DNA of 64,000 nucleotides from Dryocosmus kuriphilus (Eukaryota; Arthropoda; Insecta; Hymenoptera; Cynipidae), in the NCBI GenBank assembly GCA_038277395.1, contig CM076193.1, positions 77,910,198 through 77,974,197 on the forward strand, in the 5' to 3' direction. This document shows, piece after piece, positions 30,097-42,640 of this stretch. Made by a program: the position numbers and the translations under genes. The notes under the pieces are model-generated. The model worked only from the letters and a program-made list of their open reading frames with translations. It did no database searches and was not told the DNA's origin. The first letter of the stretch is position 1, and each line of letters starts with the position of its first letter.

Positions 30097-31118
30097 TGTT
30101 GTGACGAGTAAATATACACTCTCACATACATTTCGTGCCCAGGCAGTACGCCACTGCGCACGCCAGTCTAATACAGGCCTACAGTCGTGCCATAGGGGGG
30201 ATGGCTTCCCACCACGCTCCCCACCACGTGCTACGAGCACCGACCGACTCTTTAAAACCAGAAGCGCGATGCAAAGTCGGCAGTTGAGTCGGGTGCAACT
30301 CACCGAGCACATCGGTGAGCTCTCAACCGGTGAAACTCATGCCTTATTCCTATCAATAGGCGCTCTTATGGTAGGCGGAAGGTCGAGGGAACTGCAAGGA
30401 GTAGGTGCTCCTACACTTGCCGTTCCCCAGGACCGACTTGGGTGTGCGGTTCTCGTGGTCAATGGGCGCTCCCATGGCCACGCGAACCTAGTGCATACGG
30501 GGATCAGTGGGTGCTCACATGGTCCCCCTTGTCACCCGAGACCGACCTACGAGCCGACTCCCCCGACACAGCTTGGCGCCGAAATCAGGTACCCCCCTCC
30601 CCCCGCGAGCGAAAGGGCGAATACCACGTACCACGATGAGAATCCCCTCGGCAGAGACCACCAGGAGGGTGGACCCTCCTCATCGATCGTACCGAACCCC
30701 GTGTAGAGTGGGGGGGGGGGCACTCCTGGGTCATACCACACCTCTTACAGGCCTATCCCGACGCGCATGGTGTCAACGAATATTTCTGTACTTACAGGGC
30801 CCGAAGTGACGGGTCGCGAGAGGGAGAGACGCATCGAACCCACACATACGCTGTACGCGCGACGCCGCCATCCACCCGAAGATACATGTCACGCGCACAC
30901 TGCGCCACACACTCGACCACACGCAACCAGACACACACAACCTTCTTTTCTAAAAATTGCAAACTTTATTGGTTCAATAAAACCTGTTCTACCTTTGTAC
31001 TCAAGGAAACTGCTTAGTTATCTTTAAACCTGACCCTGGCTAGGCTAAAGCGTCCGCTAAGATAGCGTATCAGAAGGTAGGGAAAAACCAGACCGTTACA
31101 TGGCGCCCGAACAGGGAC
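30097..31118 (+). mobile_element. LTR remnant with Lys-type primer site (copy A)
   Basis: A candidate LTR runs from TGTTGTGACGAG (30097) to CCGTTACA (31100). It is directly followed by TGGCGCCCGAACAGGGA (31101-31117), the classical lysine tRNA primer site. AATAAA lies at about 30976. The end motif GGACCGTTACA recurs at 31130-31140, only 22 bases after the primer site, so the interior of the element has been deleted. The left boundary is less sure than the right. Open frames inside the GC-rich LTR are not genes. Confidence 0.6.
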
Positions 31119-31159
31119 CACTAGAAAACGGACCGTTACAATGTAGTATGCGTTTTATT

Positions 31160-32000
31160 ACATTCTCATCTCAATGAGGAGGTATTAGTTTTATGTGAAA
31201 ACTGTCTTTCGCGGATTTCATCAAATTTCGACGTTTCATGACCCCCTGAATCCGAAAAAAAGTGTTTTACGACGGTGTCTGTCTGTCTGTCTATTGTCGT
31301 TGTCGTCGTCGTCGTCTGTTCCCACAATAAATTTCAAAGGACTAATCGGATTGGATTGCGCTTTGGCACACTTCTTTAAGGCGTAAAAAGAATGGACGTG
31401 AACCAGCGGTTTTTGACCAGTGGTTATGGTTTTATCCAGCAAAAAAACGGTTTTCACAAAATCAAAAAATCCATTTTCCGGCTAAAATATGCGAGGTACA
31501 AAAAAACAATGGCGAGTAATATTGTTGATCTCAAAAAAATCTACAAATTTTGTTTTAACCATTTTTTGATAAAATACACGGTTTTTGTTTTAATCGCGAA
31601 AACGTTATTAAAAATAAAAAACTTTGGTTTATTGCCAAAATATTCAAGATACGAAAAACATGATAGTAAACAAAGTTTTTCACCTTAAAAAGATCTACAA
31701 ATTTGCTCTCTATCATTTTTTCGGAAAGACGCATAGTTTTTGAGTTATTCGTAAAATATGTTATTAAATACAAACAAATCGTCTTTTCACCAAAACTATG
31801 CAAGGTACGAAAAAAATGATAATAAGCAAAGTTGTTTACCTTAAGAAGATCTACTTTGCTTAAAACTATTTTTTGACCCAACGCATAGTTTATTCATGAA
31901 ACGTATAATAGTTGTTTTAGTCAAAAAATATATTGCTATAAAGTTAATAATAAAGTTAGTATAGGTTATTAAAAAATCTGCCCGCTACTCAGGCGCATTC
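31160..32000 (+). repeat. Family R copy 5 (in duplication copy A)
   Basis: It starts with 'acattctcatctcaatgagg', then the (GTC)n tract (31295-31317), 'aatcggattggattgcgctttgg' and three diverged monomers. It ends in 'aatctgcccgctactcaggc..attctcatcacg', the R tail in inverted orientation. Confidence 0.88.
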
Positions 32001-32109
32001 TCATCACGTTTCTCACGCTTACCAGTCAATTAAAATATATCAAAAACGTGAATTTCTTAATTTTTCACATAGTCTCACTATGTGGCCAAATCCAGATTAG
32101 GTGCGCATT

Positions 32110-32395
32110 AAACAAAAAGTATTTTCAAATTGGGAGATATGAGGTATACAGGGGTCTTCGAGGTCGCTGAATCTGAATCAAAAGTCAAAATTTCAAAAAA
32201 CAAAATGGCGGACGAGATACAGTCGAAAAATATTTTTAAAAACTGTGTGATTGGACAAAAAAAATTCAAATTGAGAAATATGAGGTATATAGGAGTTTTT
32301 GAGGTCGCTAAATCCGAATGAAAAGTCAAAATTTCAAAAAACAAATTGGCGGACGAGATACAGACGAAAAATATCCAAAAAACTGTATACTTTAT
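32110..32395 (+). repeat. Two tandem ~143-bp repeats (copy A)
   Basis: Both units contain 'atatgaggtata.aggggtctt', 'gaggtcgct.aatc.gaat' and 'caaaa(t)tggcggacgagatacag'. A third, partial 'caaaatggcgga' follows at about 32483. Repeated at 63011-63296. Confidence 0.8.
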
Positions 32396-32577
32396 ACAAT
32401 GACGATTCACTTTCGTTCAAAATCGATAGTTATTATCTTTTAAAAGTTTTGCAAACATCTATTAGATCAGTGTGTGATAAAACAAAATGGCGGATCAATT
32501 ACAGTTGATAAAAAGCTAAAATCAAATTATTAACTTGTAGAAATTTAAAGTAATTAGATTATTTCTTTAATAATAAA

Positions 32578-33423
32578 TTAATAAGTTCTCTATGAGGTTG
32601 CTGAGTTTAAATTAATAGTAAAATAATAAAAACAAAATTATGGATTCGGTATGAATATTAAAGTTTGCAATTATTAAAAACTTATAATTCAGTTTGGGCA
32701 AGGAAAAGTTATTAACAATAAACCTTATGTCCAAACAAGCATATTGGTAAAATAAGATATGTATTTATATATTTTTTATACAAAGCTATTTGTATACATA
32801 TTTCTCTACAAAGACAAATTTATTACTCTAAATAAAGTAACAAAGATACACACAGTTAAACAAATTCATCATTGCATTCATCGCAATCCATTATGTCCGT
32901 AGACGTAGCTAAACTACCAGTCATGCTTGACGTTGGAACTGGAATCTCATTACAGAATCTCATATAAAACTGGCTAGGGAGTCTGGGGGGGTCTGAAAAT
33001 TTGTTACATTATTTATAACAATCATATCTATCAATAAAAACACTTCTCTCGGCACACAGTCTGGCACAGTTTTTTACTTATGCCAATTACTTATTGATTT
33101 TTTCACAAAAATATTGTTTAAGTAAATTAATTATTGCTACATTATTGATCAACTTTTTGATTAATTGAATTACGTTGGGTTATAGTACATACCTGTAGGA
33201 GTAGAATCCATTTTTCAGAATTGAAATCAGTTAATTTGCTTCGTTTTGGCGTCACTCTTTAAAGTCAAGCGTTATGGCCTCTCTCTTCTATGGGCAGTTA
33301 TATTTTGATGCTTAAGACATCAAGGAAACCAACCCAATAGTTCAAAAGTGCAAGTTTTAAAATCTTTTTTTGGGGGTTTGCGCACCTATTCTCGATTTGG
33401 CTACGCTGAAAAATGCAATTTTT
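32578..33423. other. Unique AT-rich sequence with possible minus-strand exon remnants
   Basis: On the minus strand 32976-32850 reads an open stretch after 'ccccccag' (acceptor-like), ending DCDECNDEFV and a stop followed by AATAAA. At about 33205-33186 an ATG exon (MDSTPT) runs into GTATGT (donor-like). The phases do not join directly, so I do not call a gene. Confidence 0.35.
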
Positions 33424-34072
33424 ACATTCTCATCAGAGAAGGTATTAGATTTATGTAAAATTTGAGCCCCCCAGTTTTCGTCAAATCTCCACGTTTTGAG
33501 AGCCCCTGAATGAGAAAAAACAGTTTTTACGACAGTGTCTGTCTGTCTGTTGTCGTGGTTGTCGTCGTCGTGTCGTCTGTTAACGCAATAACTTTTGAAA
33601 AAGTCATCAGATTGGATTGCGCTATGGCACACTTCTTCACGGTCCAAAAATAAAGGGCGAGTTTGTTAAACACCCTAATTTAACCCATGTTTGCTACACT
33701 TCTGCAAAATTACATATTTGCCAGACTGGGGTGGTCGCCATCGTGGCGAGAAAATTTGTTGTAATATATAAAGTATTAAATACTTTTACTTAAAGATTTT
33801 GTGAGAACTTATTGAAGGTTCCCTTTAAAGGATACTATAGTTTATATATTTAAATGTCAATTTTAAGTAGCGCGTATGGTTGTATCCATCAAAAGCGGTT
33901 TTTACAAAATCAAAAAATCGATTTTTCGGGTAAACTATGCTAGAAACGAAAAAAATTTAATTATATTATTTTAATTCTCTTTTCTGGTCAAAATATGCAA
34001 CACATAAAAAAATATTGAGAAGTAAAATTATTTATCTGAAGAATATGTACACTTTTACTTTTGATCATTTTT
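33424..34072 (+). repeat. Family R copy 6, split by a ~200-bp insertion
   Basis: The R tip and (GTC) region occupy 33424-33672. R text resumes at about 33871 ('tatggttgtatccatcaaaag') and fades before the next R tip at 34073. The inserted 33673-33870 segment is AT-rich and unassigned. Confidence 0.75.
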
Positions 34073-35374
34073 ACATTCTCATCTCAATGAGAAGGTATTA
34101 GTTTTATGTGAAAACTGACTTTCGCGGATTTCATGAAATCTCGACGTTTCCTGACCCCCTGAATCCGAAAAAACATGTTTTTACGACGGTGTCTCTGTTG
34201 TTGTCGGCGTCGTTGTCGTCGTCGTCGTCGTCATCTGTGGTCGCGATAACTTTCGAAGGACTAATCGGATTGGGTTGCGCTTTGGCACACTTCTTTAATG
34301 CGTAAAAAGTAAGGACGAGTTCGTTAACTAGCCACTTTTGACCAACGGTTATGGTTTTATCCATCAAAAACGGTTTTCACAAAATCAAAAAATCCATTTT
34401 CCGGCTAAATATGAGAGATACAAGAAAAATGTAAGAAAGTAAAATTGTTCATCTCAAAAAAATCTACAAATTTTGTCTAAACTATTTTTTAATAAAGTGA
34501 ACGGTTTTTGTTTTAATCAAGAAAACGATATTAAAATTAAAAAACTCTGGTTTCCCGCCAAAATATTCAAGGTACAAAAAAATGGTAAAGAACAAAGTTG
34601 TTCAATTCAAAAATATTTACAAATTTTGTTTTAACCATTTTTTGATAAAATGCACGGTTTCTGTTTTAATCGAGAAAACGTTATTAAAAATAAAAAATTC
34701 AAATTTCCCGACAAACTATGCAAGATTTGAAAAAAATGATAATAAACAAAGTTGTTCACCTGAAAAAGATCTACAAATTTGCTCTACCATTTTTTTGAGC
34801 AGACGCGTAGTTTTTGAGTTATTCGTGAAATATGTTATGAAATATAAAGAAAAAACCACTTTTCAGCAAAACTATGCAAGATATGAGAAAATATTAACAA
34901 GCAGAATTGTTCACCTTGGAAAGAGCTACAAAATTTATTTATAATACTCATCGTTTTACTTTTAAGAATCGAAATACTGCATTGGTAAAATTTGGAAAAT
35001 CACGAAAAAACTTTACAAATCTACAATGTGCTTTAAAAAAATGTAATTGTCGAGCGCGAAGCGCGAGTTTCATGATGAGAATGTATTCCTTATGGTCGAT
35101 AGGGCCTTAAGTAAAATAATTTCTTTTGTAATTTTTAATAAAAAATTCAAATGAAATAATCTCATTAAAAGTAGGTGTTTTGAAGTTTTAAGACCTACGT
35201 AACGAATACCGGCACGATGTGCAAGGACCGAAAACATCCGAACGCGAAGCGCGAGGCTTAAATATATCGGAGCGCAAAGCGTAACGACCACCAGATCGCG
35301 CGCCGTAGGCGCGCTCATACTTCTCGCGAAGCGCGCCTTGACAATATGCCCGCGAGGCGGGCAGATTTTTTTTT
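34073..35374 (+). repeat. Family R copy 7 (near full length)
   Basis: It carries the tip ACATTCTCATC, the (GTC)n tract at about 34203-34233, four diverged monomers, and a mini-hairpin tail from about 35050. It ends with GCCCGCGAGGCGGGC and a T tract; the terminal hairpin loop is GAG instead of GAA. Confidence 0.9.
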
Positions 35375-35660
35375 AAAGACTTATCGTTTTATTTTTAAGA
35401 ATCGAAAACCTGCATTGTGAAAATTTAGAAGAATGTAAATGTAATAATTTTGTTTCTAATTTTTAACAAAATACAAATTTAATAATTTCATTAAATGTAG
35501 GTGTTTTGAAAGTTTAAGAGTAGAAAAAAAGAAAAGAAAAGCGAAAACCGAGCATGAAGTGCGAGGACCAAAAACATCCGAGCGCGAAGCGCGAGGTTCA
35601 AACATATCGGAACGCGAAGGCCGACGACCACCAGATCACATGCCCCATACTAGTCCGGGA
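35375..35660 (+). repeat. Second, extra family R tail
   Basis: After the terminal T tract, R-tail sequence starts again ('agacttatcgttttatttttaagaatcg'). It carries more 'gagcgcgaagcgcgag' modules, so a second partial R copy lies head-to-tail. Confidence 0.75.
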
Positions 35661-35674
35661 GGCAGCGACACTGA

Positions 35675-36000
35675 AAGTGCGACAATTTGCTTAAAGCTGA
35701 TCTTTAATAATATGATTTTTTATAACATGTATATCACAAAAGTAACAGTCTACCGAATTTCCCGACTTGCGTTGATTTATAAAAAAATTTTGAAATTGTT
35801 AAAAAAAAAAAATGTGGTCATTTCCTTAAAGCTGAAACTTTGTAGAGTTATTGTTTAGGACCAAAATAAACTGAAACTGTAAGCCTACCGCGTCGCAAGA
35901 CTTGCAAATGCGATCTACCACCCCCTCCCACTTGTAGACTTTTGTATTGCTATGTGACAATTTCCTTAAGGCTGAAACTTATTCTATAGATAGATATTGA
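35675..36000 (+). repeat. ~138-bp tandem repeat, ~2.5 copies
   Basis: 'cattt(g/c)cttaaagctga' and variants recur at about 35681, 35817 and 35957, with 'cgacttgc' blocks between them. Confidence 0.55.
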
Positions 36001-36120
36001 TATAAAAACAATAATTTTTGCAACCTAACAATTACCTAATGTTGCAAAAGCCTGATAGACGCAACGGAATGCACATATCTCGTACGTGGCCGCTACGAGG
36101 ATCTACGATAGGGATCTGTA

Positions 36121-36314
36121 AATAATTGCATTTACCGACGTTAAATTCAAATCCTTAAGGACGCCGTTTCGTTTACAAGCAAGTTACTAGTTATATTATT
36201 AAAAAATTGTGGTCTACTTACACACCAGTGTTGCTTTTTCACGATAGACGAACTCAAAGTTGGAGTTTTGCCCGTGCGTAGCCGAAAAGTCAATTGACGC
36301 GTAACATTCAAACT
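36121..36314 (+). repeat. Left-end repeat, outer copy
   Basis: A ~195-base unit repeated 380 bases downstream at 36501-36694: 'aataattgcat', 'cgtttacaagcaagttactagtta', 'ttgctttttcacgatagacg', 'cgacgcgtaacattcaaact'. The outer copy continues into sequence shared with the right arm, so it is the true TIR; the inner copy is a partial duplicate. Confidence 0.85.
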
Positions 36315-36500
36315 GGGCACCCAAATAACTCGCTAACTATTAACTTTCTCATTATTTCACAAGAATAACTTTTTATTGGGAATAAAAACTGCAATATTTT
36401 TTATCTCTATACAATTTTTCCAAAAATACATAGATTCAGAGATACTACCGAAAATGCATTCAATGAATAACGATACATTGCACTGAGTTGCATATCGCTG

Positions 36501-36694
36501 AATAATTGCATCTATCAACATTAAATTTAAATTCTTAAGGACGCTCTTTCGTTTACAAGCAAGTTACTAGTTATATTATTAGAAAATTGTCGTCTACTTA
36601 CACACCAGTGTTGCTTTTTCACGATAGACGAACTCAAAGTTGCAGTTTTGCCCGTGCGTAGCCGAAAAGTCGATCGACGCGTAACATTCAAACT
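36501..36694 (+). repeat. Left-end repeat, inner copy
   Basis: It is a near-identical partner of 36121-36314. Over the part nearest 'gtcgatcgacgcg' it matches the right arm at 44480-44548 even better than the outer copy does. Confidence 0.85.
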
Positions 36695-36801
36695 AATAAG
36701 TTTTTTATTTATTTACCAGATGCAACCTATGGATCAATGGGATTGAGGCAAACATCAATGATACTCGCGTGAAATTTCCCGTATTAAACGTTAAATAAAT
36801 G

Positions 36802-36923
36802 TCAAGGTTCTTCGTCAACTTCGGAGTCGCTTGTGATGTTTGATTCATCATACATTTCATCTACGTCTTCATCACCCTCATTTTCCAAGTAACTTCCTGT
36901 AGATTCTTCATGTTTGTTTGTTT
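36802..36923 (-). pseudogene. Academ-like gene, terminal exon
   Basis: The acceptor 'aatttttcag' is followed by an in-phase acidic tail (ETNKHEESTGSYLENEGDED then SEVDEEP and TGA). The 68-base intron 36924-36991 has GT..AG borders. Confidence 0.65.
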
Positions 36924-36991
36924 CTGAAAAATTAATGAAATTATTGTAATAAGCTGATTTGTTAAAACTTCATGAGTGAATGTTCCGGTAC

Positions 36992-38854
36992 CTGAATGTT
37001 TGACACTTTCTAGTTCAAGTGCTATGTCATCTACTTTTTTGGTAATTGGTCACCGCTAAACCATTTGAAAGAATACTTTCCGTCTTTATTTTCTTCCCAG
37101 CCGCAATCAAGAGGAGATAGCTGAGTAAGTTCTTTTAAATAAGCATTAGTCCAAATTTACAAAACATAAGCTGATCTAAGAATTTGTTCTCTAAGTTCTG
37201 TTCGGCAAGGTGGCAGTGCAGATGCATCCAAATTTTTAACTTCTTTCCTAAATAGTTCGTCGTTTTTTGTCGTTTGATAAACTTTCATAAACATCATGCT
37301 CCTTACTTCATTGATATTGCTTGTATTTTTATAGCCGTATATATGACATATGAATTCTTCCACTGTTCCTAAGACATCGTCATTGAAATCTGGATACTTG
37401 TTCAAATTTGTAAAAGCATAAATGTACTTTGTTGAGCTTTGTAGTACAGTAAACGGACGTTTTTTGCCTTTTCGAAAAAACGCAGGATTAAAGTCGCAGC
37501 CAGTAATTGCATGGAAGGCAGGTAGGGCATTGCATAGATCTTCTCCGAGTAGTTTAAACAATTTCTTGACATCAACATTTCTTTGACATTTTCCGACACC
37601 AAGTTCCATCCAAACTGCTACGCCTTCTGGTACATGCTTCATACAACTTAACAGTATTACTAAAATGCCAGTGTCTGAGCATCTTATTTGTATACTGTAA
37701 GGTGGTGGAATTTCGTCGAAGTTGCAAGTGCGAAAGATAATTTGGTGTCAGCCTCCTCATGGTTCGGGCATGATTGACTGTTTACTTGAGTTTTAACAAT
37801 ACTATCGTTAATAACTTGATACCTGTAACATTCATTGGAACTGACATATACTACCTCTTAGTTCCGAAAAATGGCACCATTTCTTTTGCTTGCCAATGCG
37901 ACATAAAAAATTCAACTAAATCTTCTTTGAAAGTTATGTTTCTTAATTCTGAAGAAAAATCTGATGGACGTGAAGCGGATTTCCGTATTTCGATTTTGCG
38001 ACCTCGTCCAGTTCCTCTGAAAGAGTGCTCCATATCCTTGATTGATGGAGAATCATAGGTATCAAACACTATGAAAACATACTTTGCATCATTCCTTAAA
38101 AACATTTGCAGTAGCTTTTCAGATAAGTTCCCATATGTGACTGGAACTTCTTTCATCAAGTGTAAGAAGAAAAATCCATCGAAAATTTTAACGTCTGTCT
38201 TTGGCGCTGATCCACTTTCGATTTTCCTCTCTAACAACTTCAATAATGTACTTTTTTCTGTCTTGCACATGCTCCCATCTACATGGCATAATGAAAATGG
38301 GATGGGTGTCAAAGGGTAAGTCAACATTTTCTCTAGATGTAAATCTTTATCTAGAGCTAGAACCAGAAGTTTTCCAAATAAATCTCGTTGTAAACGTATT
38401 TCTACTATTTTATCTGCAACTTTTACTTTCTTTTTCATCTACATCGATGCAAAAGTTGCTACTGGAATCCTTTTCAAACTTTGATCAAATCTATCCTTAT
38501 TTTCAGCACACTCAGCGATAAACGTATTCCTTAATTCTTCCCCTTTCGTTTTTACATGTAGCAAAAAATCGACAATATTATCGTCTGCCGCACGGCCATT
38601 TGCTAGATTGAATAACAAATCTTTGTCTAAGCCTTCATCAAAAGGATCGATGTAATTTTCTACAATCATATTTTTCAACTTCTCAGCCGCAAAGGTGCTT
38701 CTCTTAATGTTGCATTTGTGAATATCTGCAGTGATATCCTGTTTCTTTCGTAAACCAGTTTTTTCATATAAGTGAGTAATAATTTTTGATCGGATGCTGT
38801 GAGTTTGACACCAACGTTGTCCAGCTGCTATTGAACGTATGCAATATGAAATGC
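36992..38854 (-). pseudogene. Academ-like gene, exon 3 with XPG/FEN1-like nuclease domain
   Basis: It opens with ISYCIRSIAAGQRW and continues to a stop at 38441-38439. Then, in the same frame, it reads VADKIVEIRLQRDLFGKLLV, LSLCHVDGSM-type text and IVFDTYDSPSIKD. A frameshift lies near 37690. Next come HEEADTK, CSDTGILVIL and HAITGCDF. A stop lies at 37159-37157, followed by CGWEENKDGKYSFKW. In XPG/FEN1 proteins the matching blocks bind the catalytic metals; here the second Asp of the D-x-D pair is Gly. It ends at CATTCAG|GTACCGG. Confidence 0.65.
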
Positions 38855-39082
38855 CTGCAAATTGGTGAATAATACTTTTTGAAAATGGGTTTTTTAAAAA
38901 AAGCGTAGAAAAATAAAAAAATATTTCTAAAAAATCAAGTGATTTTTTTATTTTATTAATATGTACTATGCAACGATATTATTTAAATTTAAATTTATTT
39001 TACAGTGATTGTTAAAACAAACGAAAACGTGCTCAGTATTGACTAATTTTTTACTTAGTTTATTATAAAAAATTATTATTAT
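38855..39082 (-). other. Intron with a broken donor site
   Basis: Joining ACAG (39083) to GCATTTC (38854) keeps the frame and gives AANKLTG-ISYC. The acceptor is 'caatttgcag'. The expected GT at the 5' end is AT, so splicing here is probably lost, or the site is an assembly/sequencing change. Confidence 0.55.
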
Positions 39083-41728
39083 CTGTCAGCTTGTTGGCAG
39101 CAGTAGCGTTTATAGTCTGTTCCAGTGATAAATCAATCGATTGTCTGGAAAAAGGCTTGTCAGTCCTTTTTATACCAAAAGACCCTTTCTCAAACTCCAG
39201 CTCAAGCCCTGGATGTGTGTCATTTACTCTCATTAAATTGTCGTGATACTTTACTAAGTACCTTGAATAATTTTGCTGATTGAATACGAAAAACAAATTT
39301 GCAATGAGTGGCAAAACATACATAAACAGATCAAAATCTGCTGTTCTTATGCTCAAATGTAACAGGTAGTAATAATTCATGAATTCAACATACATCATAA
39401 AATACTGCGGTGTTTTTCCGTGTTTGCCTTCAAGAGTATCATTTGTATATTTTTCGTAACCGTCAAATGATTTCGTTACATCAGCATCTTGCAAGGTTGG
39501 ATTTTCGGACCATTCTTTTACAAAAGATTCTAAATAACTTTTAACTTTGTTTGCTCGGAATTGAGGTAGTGTTTTTACATAACTTTCCCAGTGCAGCATT
39601 TCGATTACTAACGCCGATGGTTGATGAATTCTTTTACAACGATTAATATGTTTTGCTTGAATAACACCATTTACTAAACCATTGGCTAAAAGATTACAAT
39701 TTGACAATATGTTCGTCAAACCGTTGCCGTCGATAAATTTACCTAAAGCATGAAAAAATGACATTACAACATGAAAAGTTCCGAAATGTATAAACACACG
39801 GCTTAACATTTCTTTCAATGACTCATTCTTCGGATTGGCTTGTAATTGTAGACCAATTTTTGCAATTGCTAAATCGTAAGTTACTTGAATATACTTTTGA
39901 CCGCACTCGTCAGCTATTTTCACACTTTGTCGCAGAGTTTCTTCCACAGTCGTTTGATTTGTAGGTGATGAATTTATTGATCTCAAGTAAGAAATTTTTT
40001 GTTTTGCAGATTTATCTTCATGAAGCAAACTGTTATATCCCACCCACATCGGCGTATTAGGAATTTCAAGTTTATGAGAAAGCATCCAAGCAAAATTGAC
40101 GTGTTTGAATGATTTAATTTGAGTTTCTGGAATTGAAGAACGTGATTCGTGGTCTACAGGTAATAGATGCTCTGAAATTGTGAACTTTCTTTGGGGAGCT
40201 ATTTCAAATTCTGATGTGCTCATACAAAAACTTCTATTTCTTCTTCTCCTTTGATGTAATCCAAGTGTCAAATCTACGGTTTGATTTTCACTTACATTTG
40301 AAGTAGACTCCAGTGAATCATTAGTACTGTCAATAGTACTGTCAATATCCAAACTTTCAGAAGTAGAAGTCAAAGCGTCGCTACGTGAATTTTCACTCAT
40401 ACTTAAAGAATCATCGTCAACGTGGGAAGATGCCCTTTCAAAATTATAAATGGATTGCTCGTGATTACTATCTGAATCAATATCTTGAAAAATGATACCA
40501 ACGGTATCATGAAGAGTATCTTTTCCAGAGCTGGTATCGATGAATCTGTCATAATTATCCCAAGCTACTCCTGTACTTAAATTTGGTTTGCGAGTAATAT
40601 CCTCTGGACAAACACTGGATTTTCTAGCAGCAGTTAAAGCTAATTCGGTTTTTAATTCTTCAAGAACAGTGTAACTGCTGCAATGTCCGAATCGATTTAA
40701 TAAGTTTATGGTTTGTTTGCTGTTCGTTAAACCTTTTACAGCAAAGCCAAGACACATTTGTTTAGAAGTCTTACATTCTGCATTTGTAACATTGGAAATA
40801 GCATCTTCACACATTGACTCTATTATTCTCTTACATTTTTTACTGTTTTTACGCCTGAAACTAGATTTACTTAATAAAACAAGGTAAAAATCATATAACA
40901 AAGATGGTATTTCAGGACATTCTCCGATAATTACATCCTCCACGGTTAAGACTTCTGGCAATTTCTTTGGCTTGATGCATCTGATTTCCTCTCTTAAAAT
41001 AAGAGCTACTCTTTCAATAATATCATGCTTTTCAAGTTGTTTCATATTAAAATTTCGCACGAAAAGCCCGCCGTATGGTTTTACAACTTTCCTTGAATTT
41101 ATCTTTACAAAGTTGATTTTATTTTTATACTTCGCACGCAATTCTTCCTCCAAGTAACGCGAACGTTGTGGATTTAACAAACCATGCTCTTTAAATTCTC
41201 TTTTTAGGCCTTCGCTGTACAATCTACTTTAAAAAAAACCAAAAAAGTAAAAATGTCTATTTCGAATAATATTCTCTTCGACGAAAGCGCATACTTCACT
41301 GAAAGCATTTGCACCAGCTTCGCGTTTCTTATGCCAGTCTGTATCTGGTTGCTTCGCAGTAACAACAGAACCACTTTTAGTTTCAAGATTATTTTTACAA
41401 CCCATATACTTTCATATAAATTACTATCAGTAATCAATAACGCATTCGATTTCATTCGTTCAATAACTTCCGGTTTGTGGGCAATGTGCAGATTTTGCTT
41501 ACGACCTTTGTACATTTTTCGTACAAATGATACAAATACAAACAAACTGCCGTCAGGTTTAAGTTATCGGCTTCTTCTTCTTCTTCCTGCATATAAATAT
41601 CGTCTGCCACAGAAATATCGTCTTGCATAGAAATCTCGACTTGCATAGAAACATCGCCTCCCTTTGAAACATCGTCTTGCATTAAAACATCCTCTTGCAT
41701 AGAAAGATCATCATTGTTGATTTCAGTG
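39083..41728 (-). pseudogene. Academ-like gene, exon 2
   Basis: It begins in phase with exon 1 (TEINNDDLSMQEDV), with five short SMQxDxS-like repeats (41710-41590) and a poly-Glu run. Frame changes follow in the CIIC and WHKKREAGANAF parts. A continuous 719-codon stretch (41222-39063) contains KPYGGLFVRNF, LGFAVKGLTNSKQTINLLNRFGH and GVAWDNYDRFID. The Asp/Asn-rich 'WDNYDRF' block could hold a transposase acidic residue. The exon should end at 39083, but the donor is ATAATAAT. Confidence 0.6.
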
Positions 41729-42595
41729 CTAAAACAGCAATAGACTTGCTGCTTGTATGTGTCAAAACAATGTTTCAAATCGTTGAAGCTTAAATTTATT
41801 GTGATTCACAACGAATATCTGAATAATGCGTCATAAAAAGTAAGCAGATTCTAACATTGGCTATAGTGAGAAAAATTATACTGCGCTAATTATGTTTTAT
41901 AAAAAAACTTTTATTTTGAGGATCAAAATTGAAAATAAAGTTCAGATTTTTTTTTTTTTTGCAAAACGTGTTACAAATGTTACAAAAATGTTTCGTTACT
42001 AATCGAAACAAATAAAAAACAAAAAAAAGTATATTTCCCATTACAATTCGGAATGATTTCCAAGATAGGAGTGAATGTTCGTAAATTCACGACAATAAAA
42101 ACACTGTTAAAATTATAGCAGAATGCTCATCATCAAAGAACAGGAACTAAAATTTGTTTTTCTCTGGGATAGTCCAGGCAAAATAGCTGAATCGTAGGGA
42201 AAAATTGTAAAGGGGTATTATAGCCTTTGAGGAAAGGTGAGGAATATGATACTGAACGGGAAAATGGGTCGTCCAATGGAAAAAAGTCTGCTTGGATAAA
42301 CAATCAGCGAAAAATAGGAAAAAAAAAAATCGTTTTTTCATTTTCTGATGTGGAAAATTTATGCGCAAGTTAACGAAACTTTTACCCTTTTTCGGCGTTA
42401 AAAATATCCACTTAGTCTTGCGCATTTCTAGAGAACAAGAATATTCTTTCAGGTATGAAAATTAATATGCATAAGATATTTCAATGCGATTCAAACTAAG
42501 ATTTGTAATAATAAACGTCAACTCATCCTTAAAACATCCGTGAAAATTACGTCCCTTAATATCAATAATGAAACGAGTGGCAATTTTTAGAACAA

Positions 42596-42598
<3 letters not shown>

Positions 42599-42640
<42 letters not shown>

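Larger units (their letters stand above)
24865..32577 (+). repeat. Large duplication, copy A (7.7 kb)
   Basis: It matches 55739-63478 almost base for base in the same orientation, with scattered substitutions and length changes in homopolymers. It starts exactly at the edge of the Gypsy LTR and ends after 'tttctttaataataaa', where the copies diverge. It contains a truncated TIR transposon, the GC-rich retroposon, an LTR remnant, a family R copy and two ~143-bp repeats. Confidence 0.95.

Noticed and set aside
30083..30706. 207-codon plus-strand frame (and 61140-61604)
   Set aside because: It lies in a GC-rich LTR remnant, is Arg/Pro/Gly-rich in several frames, and its frame is changed by the 27-bp indel between copies.
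31101..31118. Lentivirus-like provirus
   Set aside because: Only the primer site matches the lysine-tRNA type, which many LTR elements share; no coding region follows.
32850..33210. Two-exon host gene on the minus strand
   Set aside because: The acceptor and donor look plausible, but the phases of the two pieces do not join; a middle exon would have to be invented.
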